A stretch of DNA of 64,000 bases from Vibrio celticus. Lineage in GTDB: Bacteria > Pseudomonadota > Gammaproteobacteria > Enterobacterales > Vibrionaceae. The notes beneath the pieces were generated by a model, which saw nothing but the letters and a program-made list of their open reading frames with translations, did not search any database and was not told the DNA's origin. This document shows, piece after piece, positions 45,690 to 55,918 of the stretch. Made by a program: the position numbers and the translations under genes. How positions within the stretch are numbered: position 1 is the first letter of the stretch; each line of letters begins with the position of its first letter. The stretch lies in NCBI RefSeq assembly GCF_024347335.1, contig NZ_AP025463.1:1736001-1800000 (forward strand), written 5' to 3'.

Positions 45690-46910
45690 ATGAGTGAAAC
45701 GGTGACTCAAGTTCATAGTGCAGTACAAACCCTTACCCAAAGTTCAGATACTTTATTCCTATTACTCGGTGCCATCATGGTTTTCTTGATGCACGCTGGC
45801 TTTGCATTTCTAGAAGTCGGTACCGTTCGAAAGAAGAACCAAGTAAACGCGCTCGTTAAGATCCTGTCGGATTTTGGTGTCTCCGCCATTGCTTACTTCT
45901 TTATCGGTTACTGGGTTGCTTACGGTGCACACTTTTTTGCAGACGCAGAAACACTGTCGCAAGGCAACGGATATGAGCTGGTGAAGTTCTTCTTCCTTAT
46001 GACATTCGCTGCGGCAATACCAGCGATCGTTTCAGGCGGTATCGCAGAGCGTGCACGTTTCTACCCAATTTTGATTGCGACACTGTTTACGGTTGGTTTC
46101 ATCTATCCATTTTTTGAAGGCATCATTTGGAACGGCAACTTTGGATTCCAAGATTGGCTAGAAGGCCAGTTTGGTTATGGGTTCCATGACTTCGCAGGCT
46201 CTGTAGTGGTTCACGGCGTAGGTGGTTGGATTGCTTTGGTTGCGGTTTACTTCTTAGGGATGCGTAAAGGTCGAATCCGTGCAGGCAAACACACCAACTT
46301 CGCACCATCGAATATCCCATTCTTAGCACTAGGCTCTTGGATCTTATGTGTCGGTTGGTTCGGCTTTAACGTAATGTCTGCACAAGCAATCAGCGGCATC
46401 AGCGGCCTAGTGGCGATGAACTCACTCATGGCTATGGTTGGCGGTATTCTTGCGGCTCTAGTTGCAGGTAAAAATGACCCAGGTTTCATCCACAATGGTC
46501 CTTTGGCTGGTCTCGTCGCTATCTGTGCGGGCTCAGATTTAATGCACCCATTGGGCGCCTTGGTGACTGGCGGTGTGGCAGGTGCGCTGTTTGTTTACCT
46601 ATTTACTTACATGCAAAACAAAACACAGATCGATGATGTACTGGGTGTGTGGCCTCTACACGGCGTATGTGGCGCTTGGGGTGGCATTGCAGCGGGTATC
46701 TTCGGTTCGCAAACATTCTGGGGGCTAGGGGGCGTAAGCTTTGCTTCTCAAGTTGTCGGTACACTAGCGGGCATTGCTGTGGCTTTGATTGGCGCACTGA
46801 TTGTTTATGGTGTATTGAGCAAACTAACAGGCCTACGTTTAAGTGAAGAAGACGAATTCAACGGCGCGGATCTTTCTATCCATAAGATCTCGTCTATCAA
46901 CGAAGACTAA
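45690..46910 (+). CDS. amtB: Ammonium transporter AmtB
   Basis: 406 residues with about eleven membrane helices and no cleavable signal. The conserved pore residues are present: the twin histidines in VVVHGVGG and WPLHGVCGAW, and the family segments FFIGYWVAYG and ISGLVAMNSLMAMVGG. It conducts ammonium into the cell. GlnK, which usually blocks AmtB, has no gene in the adjoining sequence here. The gene is preceded by a sigma-54 promoter, and ends at a UUCG-loop terminator. Confidence 0.92.
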   Translation: MSETVTQVHSAVQTLTQSSDTLFLLLGAIMVFLMHAGFAFLEVGTVRKKNQVNALVKILSDFGVSAIAYFFIGYWVAYGAHFFADAETLSQGNGYELVKFFFLMTFAAAIPAIVSGGIAERARFYPILIATLFTVGFIYPFFEGIIWNGNFGFQDWLEGQFGYGFHDFAGSVVVHGVGGWIALVAVYFLGMRKGRIRAGKHTNFAPSNIPFLALGSWILCVGWFGFNVMSAQAISGISGLVAMNSLMAMVGGILAALVAGKNDPGFIHNGPLAGLVAICAGSDLMHPLGALVTGGVAGALFVYLFTYMQNKTQIDDVLGVWPLHGVCGAWGGIAAGIFGSQTFWGLGGVSFASQVVGTLAGIAVALIGALIVYGVLSKLTGLRLSEEDEFNGADLSIHKISSINED

Positions 46911-46966
46911 CGTCGTTCACTTTGATGGGTTTAAGCTAATCAAGTAGACATCAGTGAAACAGAACT

Positions 46967-46989
46967 AAGCGGCTTCGGTCGCTTTTTTT
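46967..46989 (+). terminator. UUCG-tetraloop terminator after amtB
   Basis: Stem AAGCGGC / GTCGCTT closed by TTCG, followed by seven T residues. Confidence 0.85.
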
Positions 46990-47168
46990 GGTTCTGTGAA
47001 AAGCTAAACCAAGAGTTTGAGTAACAACGGCAGTATCCATCAAGCGAGTTATGTCACAAATAGCCAATGAATTCAGTTGCCTAAGACTATGGTCTAATCC
47101 CTAAAACTATTGTTGGAATTTGAACAGTGCTAAGCTGTTACAAAGTGACATATTGAAAAGGACGTTGT

Positions 47169-47903
47169 ATGCATTTCCCATATCGAAATATCGTAATTCT
47201 TACTGGCGCTGGCATCTCTGCGGAGTCGGGGATACAAACATTCCGAGCACAAGACGGGCTATGGGAAAACCATAAAATCGAAGATGTCGCAACTCCAGAG
47301 GGGTTTGCTAGAGATCCCGACTTGGTTCAAGCATTCTATAACAAGCGTCGCCATGGCTTACAAGGTGAGAGCATTCAACCAAATTCCGCCCATAAGGCAC
47401 TAGGTGAGCTCGAAGACAAACTTGATGGCAAAGTAACAATCATCACTCAGAACATCGACAACCTGCACGAGAGAGGCGGTAGCAACAACATTATTCACAT
47501 GCACGGTGAACTTTTAAAAGCACGTTGCAGTGAATCGAATCAAGTTATCGAACATAAAGACAACATCGAAACCGGCGAGCTTTGTCATTGCTGTCAAATT
47601 CCAGCGCAGATGCGCCCTCATATTGTGTGGTTTGGCGAGATGCCATTAAGAATGGGTGACATCTATTCAGCACTTGAAGAAGCGGATCTGTTTATCTCTA
47701 TCGGAACTTCAGGTGTTGTTTATCCAGCGGCAGGCTTTGTTCATGATGCGAAAATGCATGGTGCACATACTATCGAGATAAACCTCGAACCTAGCGCGGT
47801 TGAAAGTGAATTTGAAGAGAAGCGTTACGGCAAGGCGAGTATCGAGGTGCCTAAACTGGTTGGCGAGCTATTATGTTCAGCGAAGGGCTCTTTAACGGCC
47901 TAA
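47169..47903 (+). CDS. cobB: NAD-dependent protein deacylase (sirtuin) CobB
   Basis: 244 residues, class III sirtuin. NAD-binding [27 protein letters not shown] and catalytic histidine in [10 protein letters not shown] are present. Y57 and R60 in AFYNKRR match the residues that allow desuccinylase activity in E. coli CobB. The zinc-site cysteines in the ARCSES...ELCHCCQ segment match CobB. It removes acetyl and succinyl groups from lysines in metabolic enzymes. It appears monocistronic. Confidence 0.92.
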   Translation: MHFPYRNIVILTGAGISAESGIQTFRAQDGLWENHKIEDVATPEGFARDPDLVQAFYNKRRHGLQGESIQPNSAHKALGELEDKLDGKVTIITQNIDNLHERGGSNNIIHMHGELLKARCSESNQVIEHKDNIETGELCHCCQIPAQMRPHIVWFGEMPLRMGDIYSALEEADLFISIGTSGVVYPAAGFVHDAKMHGAHTIEINLEPSAVESEFEEKRYGKASIEVPKLVGELLCSAKGSLTA

Positions 47904-47935
47904 GCCTACAACACATCAGTTTCTGAATCTGAAAA

Positions 47936-47963
47936 AATAAAGCGGCTTACGCCGCTTTATTTA
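47936..47963. terminator. Bidirectional terminator between cobB and second potD
   Basis: Stem AATAAAGCGGC / GCCGCTTTATT with a TTAC loop and A/T flanks on both sides. Confidence 0.85.
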
Positions 47964-47987
47964 CTTAACTGATTAACTAACTATAAC

Positions 47988-49025
47988 TTAGTTGTTTACT
48001 TTAAGTTTTTGGAAGTACTCGTCATAAATAACGCTCGCTTCGCCAACTTCGTCTTGCCAAACACCGTTATCCATCACTGATTGTGGTGGGAAAACGTTCT
48101 TGTCTTCAGCAAATTCTTTAGGAAGAAGAGGGTAAGCGGTTTTAACTGGTGTCGGGTAACCGATCTCTAGAGCAATTTTCGCAGCGTTCTCTGGGCGAAG
48201 AAGGAAGTCGATCATCTTATGAGCCGCTTCAGTATTCTTAGCACCTGCTGGAATTGCTAGGCTGTCCATCCAGAAGATAGCGCCTTTTTCTGGCCAGATA
48301 ATGTCAATCGTTGCGCCTTCTTGGCGTGCCATGTAAGCAGAGCCATTCCAAAGCATACCAAGAGACACTTCACCTGCTAGGTAAGGGTTCGCTGGGAAAT
48401 CTGAGTTAAATACTAATACGTTTGGCATTAGCTTACGAAGTTCTTCGTAGGCTTCTTTGATTTCTTCAGGGTTAGTCGTATTTGGAGAGTAGCTCAGTTT
48501 AGATAGAGCGATATGGAAAACCTCACGAGAGTCATCCATCATCATCAGTTGACCTTCCCACTGCGTATCCCACAGATCGCCCCAGTTTTTAACTGAAGAC
48601 TTGTCTAGCATGTCTGAGTTGATACCAATACCCGTCGCACCCCAGATGTATGGGATTGAGTAGTTATTGTTTGGGTCAAATGGCTTATCTAAGTAATTTG
48701 GATCCAAATCTGCAAAGTGGCTTAGCTTGGTTTTATCAAGCTCTTGAAGCATGCCTTCTTTACGCATCTTAGAAACGAAGTAAGTAGAAGGAACCACTAA
48801 GTCGTAACCCGTACCTTGAGTTTTTAACTTAGCATACATGCTTTCGTTAGACTCATAAGTTGAGTAGTAGACTTTGATGCCAGTCTCTTCTGTGAAGTCT
48901 TCTAGTACTTCATTTGGAATATATTCAGACCAGTTGTAAAAATACAGTTCTTGGTCAGCTGCGAAAGAGGGTGTAGAAAGTAAAGTAGCAGCACACAATG
49001 CGCCGGTATACAGTGTTTTTTTCAT
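47988..49025 (-). CDS. potD: Second spermidine/putrescine-binding protein (PotD paralogue)
   Basis: 345 residues from the ATG at 49025 (GGAA upstream). Signal MKKTLYTGALCAATLLSTPSFA precedes a PotD-type fold: ELYFYNWSEYIP, TGIKVYYSTYESNESMYAKL, YDLVVPSTYFVSKM and MMMDDSREVFHIALSKL. It is strikingly similar to the adjacent paralogue, so a tandem duplication is likely. A terminator-like hairpin separates them, so it may have separate expression. It binds polyamines in the periplasm for PotABC; exact specificity is unknown. Confidence 0.88.
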   Translation of the reverse strand: MKKTLYTGALCAATLLSTPSFAADQELYFYNWSEYIPNEVLEDFTEETGIKVYYSTYESNESMYAKLKTQGTGYDLVVPSTYFVSKMRKEGMLQELDKTKLSHFADLDPNYLDKPFDPNNNYSIPYIWGATGIGINSDMLDKSSVKNWGDLWDTQWEGQLMMMDDSREVFHIALSKLSYSPNTTNPEEIKEAYEELRKLMPNVLVFNSDFPANPYLAGEVSLGMLWNGSAYMARQEGATIDIIWPEKGAIFWMDSLAIPAGAKNTEAAHKMIDFLLRPENAAKIALEIGYPTPVKTAYPLLPKEFAEDKNVFPPQSVMDNGVWQDEVGEASVIYDEYFQKLKVNN

Positions 49026-49121
49026 TACTGTTCCGTTCATTTGTTTGATTTGGAGCTGGGTAGTGAACCCAAGGTAAAAGGATTTCGAAAAATCGCGCTA
49101 CATTATAGCAGCGATATAATA

Positions 49122-49147
49122 AAATAGGCAGCCTAAGCTGCCTATTC
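49122..49147 (-). terminator. Hairpin between the two potD genes
   Basis: AATAGGCAGC / GCTGCCTATT with a CTAA loop; on the minus strand it is followed by a T-rich run. Likely a terminator after the first potD. Confidence 0.75.
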
Positions 49148-49236
49148 ATTGATATTCTTATTTTTAACTTATTGATTCTCTACGTCGGCTTGTTAAGTAA
49201 ACCAGTTACTTAGTCGCCGTGAGATAATAGGCTAAA

Positions 49237-50271
49237 TTACTGACCTGCTTTAAGTTTCATGAAGTAATCTTCGTACTTCACTGTCTTATCGCCAACCGCA
49301 GCTTGCCACTCAACACGATCAAGGTCTTCTTGCGATGGGAATAGCGCAGGGCTGTCTTTGAACTTCTCGTTAGACGCTTTAACGGCTGTTAGGTAGCCAG
49401 TATCACGAGAAATCTGCTCAGCAATTTCAGGGCGAAGTAGGAAGTCGATCATCTTATGAGCCGCTTCTACGTTTACCGCACCAGAGCTAATCGCGAAGTT
49501 ATCAACCCAACCGATACCGCCTTCTTTAGGGAAAACCAGTTTAATTGGTAGGCCTTCGTTTTGCGCTGCAGCAGCAGAACCGTTCCACAGCATACCAAGA
49601 CCCACTTCACCAGACATGTAAGGCGCGCCTGGGTTGTCTGAGTTAAATACTAGAACGTTTGGCATCAGCTTTTGTAGTTCAGCGTACGCTTCGTCGATCT
49701 CTTTTTCGTTTGTTGTGTTACCAGAGTAACCTAACTTACGTAGTGCGATGTGGAACACTTCACGAGTGTCGTCCATCATCATCAGTTGACCTTCAAGCTC
49801 AGGCTTCCATAGATCAGCCCAGCTTTGGAAATCTTCTGGATCATACATGTCAGTGTTAACAGCAAGACCTGTGATCGCAACGACGTGTGGAATAGAGTAG
49901 TCGTTGCTTGGGTCATACGGCTTATCTAGGTAGTTAGTATCTAGATTCTTGAAGTTGTTCAGCTTAGTTTTGTCGATCTTTTGTAGCATACCTTCGTCAC
50001 GCATCTTAGATACGAAGTAAGTCGACGGCACAACTAGGTCGTAGCCCTTGTTGTGTGTTTTTAGCTTTGCGTACAGGGTTTCGTTCGACTCGTAAGTCGA
50101 GTAGATAACCTTGATACCAGTTTCATCAGTGAACTGTTCTAGAATCTCACTGTTGATGTAAGGTCCCCAGTTCATGAATACCAATTCTTTGTTATCTTTT
50201 GCAAATGATGGTGCAGATAACATTGAAAGCGCACATGCACTACCAGCTAATAGAGTAGCCCATTTTTTCAT
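49237..50271 (-). CDS. potD: Spermidine/putrescine-binding protein PotD
   Basis: 344 residues from the ATG at 50271 (GGAG nine bases upstream). Signal MKKWATLLAGSACALSMLSAPSFA. Mature sequence has ELVFMNWGPYIN, TGIKVIYSTYESNETLYAKL, DLVVPSTYFVSKM and MMMDDTREVFHIALRKL, nearly the same as the neighbouring paralogue. It follows potABC, with a terminator-like hairpin between potC and this gene. Delivers polyamines to PotABC. Confidence 0.92.
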   Translation of the reverse strand: MKKWATLLAGSACALSMLSAPSFAKDNKELVFMNWGPYINSEILEQFTDETGIKVIYSTYESNETLYAKLKTHNKGYDLVVPSTYFVSKMRDEGMLQKIDKTKLNNFKNLDTNYLDKPYDPSNDYSIPHVVAITGLAVNTDMYDPEDFQSWADLWKPELEGQLMMMDDTREVFHIALRKLGYSGNTTNEKEIDEAYAELQKLMPNVLVFNSDNPGAPYMSGEVGLGMLWNGSAAAAQNEGLPIKLVFPKEGGIGWVDNFAISSGAVNVEAAHKMIDFLLRPEIAEQISRDTGYLTAVKASNEKFKDSPALFPSQEDLDRVEWQAAVGDKTVKYEDYFMKLKAGQ

Positions 50272-50314
50272 TGACGTTAGCTCCAAACTAAACGTTGCCC
50301 GAAGGCAGTAGATA

Positions 50315-50345
50315 GAAAAACAGAATGGCAATTTACCATTCTGTT
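50315..50345 (-). terminator. Terminator-like hairpin between potC and potD
   Basis: On the minus strand AACAGAATGG / CCATTCTGTT with a seven-base loop followed by TTTTT. It could terminate or attenuate the transporter transcript before potD, or stabilise the upstream mRNA. Confidence 0.75.
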
Positions 50346-50419
50346 TATGATTAACACTTTTTTGAACTTGAAGTCTCTTAACTTCTTAATCAAGCCAATC
50401 TCTATATAGAGTAGGAGAC

Positions 50420-51190
50420 TTACTTGATTTTTTCTCTCGCTAATAACTGAGAAATGATCACCAGTATTAACGACACCACTAACATCACTGTTGCTAGGGC
50501 ATTTACCTCAGGAGAGATACCCACTTTAACCATTGAGTAAATCTTCAGTGGTAATATTTCATACGTTGGGCCTGTTACGAAAGAGCTGATGATCACATCG
50601 TCCAAAGACAGAGTGAAGCTCAATAACCAACCCGCAGCAACCGCTGGCTTAGCAAGAGGTAGAATGATCTGCTTTAGAATCGTCCATTCACTTGCACCTA
50701 AGTCTTTTGCTGCTTCTAGCATCTTCACATCAAAGCCATTCAAGCGACTGTATACCGTTACTACAACAAACGGTAGACAGAAGGTAATGTGAGCAGCAAG
50801 TAGGGTAAAGAACCCAAGTTGAACACCCATTACCAAGAATAGCGCAAGAAGCGAAATCGCCATTACGATATCTGGAGACATCATTACGATGAACAGCATG
50901 CCATTTACGATACCTTTACCTTTAAATTGGTAACGGAATAGGGCTACTGCTGTTAGGCTCCCGACAATCGTTGCGGCTGTTGCAGAGAACACCGCTACGT
51001 TGATCGAGTGCCACGCAGCCTGCATTAGGCTGTCGTTGTTAATAAGCGCGTCATACCATTTAGTGGTGAAGCCACCCCATTTCATACCAAACTTATTGGC
51101 ATTAAACGAGTTAGCGATCAATACGATAATAGGTAGGTATAGAAAGGCGTATACCAGCGCCATAAAGCTGAACTTAACTGTGCGACCCAT
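50420..51190 (-). CDS. potC: Polyamine ABC transporter permease PotC
   Basis: 256 residues, six membrane helices. The EAA loop is [20 protein letters not shown] at about 158-177. N-terminal [20 protein letters not shown] and length match PotC. It pairs with PotB; its start overlaps the potB end by one base. Confidence 0.92.
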   Translation of the reverse strand: MGRTVKFSFMALVYAFLYLPIIVLIANSFNANKFGMKWGGFTTKWYDALINNDSLMQAAWHSINVAVFSATAATIVGSLTAVALFRYQFKGKGIVNGMLFIVMMSPDIVMAISLLALFLVMGVQLGFFTLLAAHITFCLPFVVVTVYSRLNGFDVKMLEAAKDLGASEWTILKQIILPLAKPAVAAGWLLSFTLSLDDVIISSFVTGPTYEILPLKIYSMVKVGISPEVNALATVMLVVSLILVIISQLLAREKIK

Positions 51191-52047
51191 TAGTCTAGCT
51201 CCACTTTCTTGTTCAATAGCTTACCTGCTCGGTAGTAGGCATACAGCATCACAGCCATTGCCATGGTCAGTGCGATACTCGTTGCTGCACCAAACGGCCA
51301 GTCTCGAGCGTTGAGCACCTGGCTCTTAATCACGTTACCAATCAATAGGTTCTTAGCTCCGCCTAATAGGTCAGAGATGTAGAACATACCTAACGCTGGC
51401 AGTAGTACTAATAAACAGCCGCCAATAATGCCCGGCATTGTTAGTGGCAGTACAACTTTCAATAGCGTTTGCAGTTTGTTCGCACCTAAATCTTTAGCCG
51501 CTTCTAAGTACGTATCGTCCAGTTTTTCAATCGCTGAATACAGCGGCAGAATCATAAACGGAAGTAGGATGTACACTAAACCGATCATTACTGCGGTTTC
51601 TGAGTACATGATACGTAGCGGTTTATCAATGATATCGAGCGCTAACAAGCTTTTGTTCAAGACACCTTGCGTACCCAGTACAATTTTCAATCCATATGTA
51701 CGAATCAAAGAGTTAGTCCAGAATGGCACTATCACTAAGAACAACATGATTGGACGCCACTTCGCCGGCATTTTTGCCACGATGTAAGCGAACGGGTAAC
51801 CAATGATTAAACAAAGTAGGGTTGCGACAATTGCCATATAGAAAGAGTGCATCAACACTTTAAAATACAGCGGGTCAGCCAAACGCACGTAGTTATCGAG
51901 AGTGAAGGTCATCTCGATCAAGTTCGCTTCATCACGAGTAAGGAAGCTAGTACCGATGATCATGATGTTTGGAATCATCACGAACAGCACTAACCAACCT
52001 GTGATTAAAGCAACAATTGCGTTTTGTAAATTAAACTTCTTGCTCAT
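51190..52047 (-). CDS. potB: Polyamine ABC transporter permease PotB
   Basis: 285 residues, six membrane helices with a larger periplasmic first loop. The EAA loop is [21 protein letters not shown]. It overlaps the end of potA by 17 bases, so it is translationally coupled. Forms the membrane channel with PotC. Confidence 0.92.
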   Translation of the reverse strand: MSKKFNLQNAIVALITGWLVLFVMIPNIMIIGTSFLTRDEANLIEMTFTLDNYVRLADPLYFKVLMHSFYMAIVATLLCLIIGYPFAYIVAKMPAKWRPIMLFLVIVPFWTNSLIRTYGLKIVLGTQGVLNKSLLALDIIDKPLRIMYSETAVMIGLVYILLPFMILPLYSAIEKLDDTYLEAAKDLGANKLQTLLKVVLPLTMPGIIGGCLLVLLPALGMFYISDLLGGAKNLLIGNVIKSQVLNARDWPFGAATSIALTMAMAVMLYAYYRAGKLLNKKVELD

Positions 52048-53146
52048 CTTCTAATACCACTTCCCAGCTCTCAACCCAAGTTACTGCAACTTTTTGGCCC
52101 AGTGAGTGATCAACATCAGGGTCATCTTCGTTGAAGAATTCGCTAACCATGACACGCATACCAGATTCAAGTTCTACGACTGAATCTAATGTCATGCCTT
52201 TATAGGTTCGCTCGACAATGTGGCCAACAATACCGCGTTGCTCAGACTCTTTAATTTCTTCGATACGAAGATCTTCAGGGCGAAGCAATACTTGCAGTTT
52301 TTGACCCGGTGTTACGTCTTTATCGTGATAGATAATGGACTCTTCACCTTCGATTGTCGCAACAATGCGTTTTTCATCTTGACGAGATTTCGCTGTCGCT
52401 TCGAATACGTTAATTTCACCAATGAAACGCGCTACAAATAGGTTCTTAGGCTCTTCGTAGATCTCTCTTGGTGTTCCGTCTTGTTCAATCACACCATCAC
52501 GCATAACAATAATACGGTCAGACATAGACAGCGCTTCTTCTTGGTCATGCGTTACAAAAATGAACGTGATACCAAGTTGGCGTTGTAATTGTTTCAGCTC
52601 GATTTGCATCTGTTTACGTAGTTTGTAATCCAGAGCAGATAGAGATTCATCCAACAAAAGAACTTTAGGCTTATTAACGACAGCACGAGCGATTGCGATA
52701 CGTTGCTGTTGGCCACCAGATAGCTGGTGTGGCTTTCGTTGTGCCATTTGTTCTAGGCGCACCATTTTCAAAGCATCCATGACACGAGGTTCAATCTCGC
52801 TGTTTGGAACTTTCTGCATGCGTAAGCCAAATGCCACATTGTCGAAAACGGTCATATGCGGGAATAGGGCATAGCTTTGGAATACAGTGTTTACATGCCT
52901 TTGTTCAGCAGGAACTTGGGTTACGTTTTGTTCAGCTAATAGTATTTGACCACTATCTGCCGTTTCAAAACCCGCAATCATTCTTAGCACGGTTGTTTTA
53001 CCACAACCTGATGGGCCTAAAATCGTGAGAAACTCACCATGATTTACGTTTAAATCCAGATTGCCGATGACTTCCTTACCATCGAAACTTTTACTGATGC
53101 CAGTTAGCTGTACTACTGGCTTTCCTACTGATTTTTTAGCGTTCAA
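52031..53146 (-). CDS. potA: Polyamine ABC transporter ATPase PotA
   Basis: 371 residues. Walker [11 protein letters not shown], the signature [14 protein letters not shown] and Walker [13 protein letters not shown] are intact; the switch histidine is in [14 protein letters not shown] domain (about 290-365) follows. First gene of potABC-potD-potD. Its promoter must lie in the 53147-53475 gap. Confidence 0.93.
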   Translation of the reverse strand: MNAKKSVGKPVVQLTGISKSFDGKEVIGNLDLNVNHGEFLTILGPSGCGKTTVLRMIAGFETADSGQILLAEQNVTQVPAEQRHVNTVFQSYALFPHMTVFDNVAFGLRMQKVPNSEIEPRVMDALKMVRLEQMAQRKPHQLSGGQQQRIAIARAVVNKPKVLLLDESLSALDYKLRKQMQIELKQLQRQLGITFIFVTHDQEEALSMSDRIIVMRDGVIEQDGTPREIYEEPKNLFVARFIGEINVFEATAKSRQDEKRIVATIEGEESIIYHDKDVTPGQKLQVLLRPEDLRIEEIKESEQRGIVGHIVERTYKGMTLDSVVELESGMRVMVSEFFNEDDPDVDHSLGQKVAVTWVESWEVVLEDEQEV

Positions 53147-53475
53147 CGTCTGTTTTTCTCCACCTTGGTTCTATTTGAGACCTGTTGCTATACACCTTTA
53201 AGGCGCGCATCATAATCACCAAAAACGTGAATTCAAAGCATTTTTTACCTTTCGAAGATAAAAAATTTCGCAGGTAAAAGTAAACATCCTTTACCATACT
53301 GTTATTTACTGGGTTTACACCCTAACAAGTGTCTAATTATTAACCATTAAGACGCAAAAGCAAGCCTTGTTACAGATTCATATTTTAGTTTGTATCCGAC
53401 ATATGAGTATAATGAAGGTAATTTTTTATCAATAAGTTAGGTGGCTTCGCTTAATCGGCACACCTAGGTATCAAT
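53147..53475. other. Gap between potA and the membrane protein gene
   Basis: About 330 bases, AT-rich, carrying divergent promoters for the pot operon and for the downstream gene pair. A TATAAT-like -10 is at about 53410 but its -35 spacing is poor. No RNA gene or repeat seen. Confidence 0.5.
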
Positions 53476-54303
53476 ATGAACAACGACATCGAAAAAGATT
53501 TTAATTTGGGCGGTAGTATCAACCGTGCACTTTCTGGCGATTATGAGCTCAAAGCAACGGCTGTATTCCAAGAAGCTTGGAAACATACGATAAGTCACTT
53601 TCTTTCGTTTTCCCCAGCGATTATTGCTTTGATGTTTGTGCAGCTCGCTATCTTTTATATCGCACTAAAACTACAGCTTGGTGATCCTGCGGTTATCTTG
53701 GATGCGGTTATCGACCCAGAGTCGTTCACGCCACAAATCGTTGAATCGATTTTTATTGCGAACTTTAGCTATGAAGTGATCAGCGCGCCTATCTATGCCG
53801 GTATCTGTTTAATGGCAATGAGCCACGCCGCTGGCCTACAAACCAAAGTACGCCACATCGGTAAAGGCTTGCAGTTTACGGTTCCGGTTATTCTAGTGAC
53901 TTTGTTTAGCCTAATGCTTCAAGGCATCGCAGGTATGATTCTGCCGTTCTTGTCGATCTACTTCTCACTGGCGTTCAGCCACTCAATTCTGCTGATTTGT
54001 GATAAGAAAGTGCCGCCAATGCAATCGCTGCTGCTTTCATTAAGAGCAGTAAATAAGAAGATCTTCGTAGTCGCGTCTATCTACTTAATGGTTATGTTGA
54101 TGTTCATCGTGGCTGCAATGATGTACGGCATTGGCTTAATCTTCGTTCTTCCGTTCTTCTTCCACGTGAAAGGAATCCTTTACCGTGAGATGTTTGGCAT
54201 CAAGTTGAAACTGATTGCTTCAGATCGTCCAAAGAGCGATGACGATAACAACGACAGCAATAACGACGACAATAACAAAAACCCACAGGTGTTCGATGCA
54301 TAA
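53476..54303 (+). CDS. Hypothetical six-helix membrane protein
   Basis: 275 residues. About five to six membrane helices lie between 40 and 235, with a charged N-terminus and a C-terminal run rich in Asp and Asn (SDDDNNDSNNDDNNKN). I do not recognise the family. The last eight bases overlap the start of a glucosaminidase-domain gene, so the two are coupled and likely work together in the envelope. Function unknown. Confidence 0.7.
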   Translation: MNNDIEKDFNLGGSINRALSGDYELKATAVFQEAWKHTISHFLSFSPAIIALMFVQLAIFYIALKLQLGDPAVILDAVIDPESFTPQIVESIFIANFSYEVISAPIYAGICLMAMSHAAGLQTKVRHIGKGLQFTVPVILVTLFSLMLQGIAGMILPFLSIYFSLAFSHSILLICDKKVPPMQSLLLSLRAVNKKIFVVASIYLMVMLMFIVAAMMYGIGLIFVLPFFFHVKGILYREMFGIKLKLIASDRPKSDDDNNDSNNDDNNKNPQVFDA

Positions 54304-55144
54304 AGACACACAGGCAAGCGCAAGCAAATCACTTGCGCTTAAAGTGACGGCACTGGCTCTTGTTGGATCTATTTCTCTGATTGGTCCTTATATTTACCAA
54401 GAAGAAGAGCGTCGACGTACGACAGAGCAGAGCTCCAATTCCACTGACCAATTTGGTGACTTGACGGTTTCTTCGAGCACACCGAACTTTGCGGCCATCG
54501 AAGATGTGAATGAGAAAAAGGACACATTCTTTTCGTTTCTACGTCCAAGCATCAATATTGAAAACAAACGTATCACCAAAGAACGCGCGTTTTTAACTAA
54601 GCTCTCTGAGTCTGGTTTAAGCAATATTGATTCTGAAGACGCGTCTTATGCGAAAAGGTTAGGGAAGTTGTACAGCCTGCCAGTACCTAATGAAGGTTTG
54701 GATCAGGCATGGCTGACAGAGATGCTTAACCGCGTGAATGTGCTGCCAGAGGCGCTTGTACTGACACAAGCTGCGAATGAGTCAGCTTGGGGAACGTCAC
54801 GTTTCGCTACTAAAGCCAACAACTATTTCGGACACTGGTGTTACACCAAAGGTTGTGGCCTTGTTCCGCTACAACGTAACGAAGGTAGCTCGCATGAAGT
54901 CGCAACATTCTCTTCAAGCCAAGAATCTGTACATCGTTACTTCATGAACCTTAATCGTAATCGTGCTTACGCCGATCTAAGAGCGATTCGAGCAAAACTT
55001 GCTGCCCAAGGTGATGATCTTTTAACAACCACAACGGCGACAGAGCTCACCAATGGCTTGTTAAAATATTCTGAGCGAGGTTCCGACTATGTGACTGATT
55101 TACAAGCTATGATCCGTCACAACGAGGTATACTGGAAAAAGTAA
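54296..55144 (+). CDS. Glucosaminidase-domain (Bax-like) peptidoglycan hydrolase
   Basis: 282 residues from the ATG at 54296, which overlaps the stop of the membrane protein. A signal-anchor helix (about 15-35) is followed by a low-complexity linker and a C-terminal glucosaminidase fold with the catalytic glutamate in AANESAWGTSRFA and the NNYFGHWCY segment. These match Bax/FlgJ-type hydrolases. The gene is preceded by its coupled membrane partner and ends at a terminator. Confidence 0.85.
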   Translation: MHKDTQASASKSLALKVTALALVGSISLIGPYIYQEEERRRTTEQSSNSTDQFGDLTVSSSTPNFAAIEDVNEKKDTFFSFLRPSINIENKRITKERAFLTKLSESGLSNIDSEDASYAKRLGKLYSLPVPNEGLDQAWLTEMLNRVNVLPEALVLTQAANESAWGTSRFATKANNYFGHWCYTKGCGLVPLQRNEGSSHEVATFSSSQESVHRYFMNLNRNRAYADLRAIRAKLAAQGDDLLTTTTATELTNGLLKYSERGSDYVTDLQAMIRHNEVYWKK

Positions 55145-55204
55145 CTCATTTTGATACCAACTTGGTTGCCTTCGATAGTCGGCTTACACCAAGTAATATC
55201 ACAA

Positions 55205-55231
55205 AAAGAGCAGCTCATTGGCTGCTCTTTC
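55205..55231 (+). terminator. Terminator after the glucosaminidase gene
   Basis: Stem AAAGAGCAGC / GCTGCTCTTT with a six-base loop and T-rich end. Confidence 0.85.
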
Positions 55232-55267
55232 TATTTATAAACGCTCAACTTCGACAAGATTATAATA

Positions 55268-55918
55268 ATGAAAAAGACAGCACTCGCTTTATTAGCCTCA
55301 TTAAGCCTTGGGGTTTCTCTTCCTGCTTCAGCGCAAGAATACATGTTCACATATTCTAAACTTTATACTCAGCTGAAAAATAACACCAAAGAAGGGCATG
55401 ATGATGTCAAAGTTGCGGTCTTCTTTGTTGATCAACAAGCTCAGCAAACCTGTCACATCAGCAAAGCTTGGATGGAAAAAGAAGAGCACTACGAAGAGCT
55501 AAAAGTCTCTTCTGCGAATGAGCTGCTTCTACCGGTAGATCAAAACCTTCGTTCAGCAAACCCTCTTATCTTTGTACAAACTCAAGAACAAGAGTGTGCG
55601 TATTCTTTAGTTGTGATGACTCAAGAGCCTTTAGTTGGAACTGTTGATGTTGCACAGATAGAAAACCTATTACCACAGATGCAGGCGATGCTTGAAGACG
55701 TCAGCGGTATGTTCTCTGGTTGGTTCACACCAGATATCCAAGGGTTAACGCTGGAATTCACTAATAAGCTAGAAGGCAACATTGAGCTTTCAAATGGTAA
55801 ACAACTACCAATCAAAGAAGGGCGTGCGAAATTCACCTTAGAAGAACTGAGTGGAAGTGACAGCATCACGTTGCCAGAACCAACAGTTCGCGTATTGCCG
55901 TACATTCCCGCGCAATAA
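55268..55918 (+). CDS. DUF2987 periplasmic protein
   Basis: 216 residues with signal MKKTALALLASLSLGVSLPASA. The mature part matches DUF2987, a family of vibrios and relatives, with YSKLYTQLKNN and the C-terminal VRVLPYIPAQ. Two cysteines (QTCHISKAW and QECAYSLVV) could pair. No catalytic motif. Function unknown. Confidence 0.82.
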   Translation: MKKTALALLASLSLGVSLPASAQEYMFTYSKLYTQLKNNTKEGHDDVKVAVFFVDQQAQQTCHISKAWMEKEEHYEELKVSSANELLLPVDQNLRSANPLIFVQTQEQECAYSLVVMTQEPLVGTVDVAQIENLLPQMQAMLEDVSGMFSGWFTPDIQGLTLEFTNKLEGNIELSNGKQLPIKEGRAKFTLEELSGSDSITLPEPTVRVLPYIPAQ

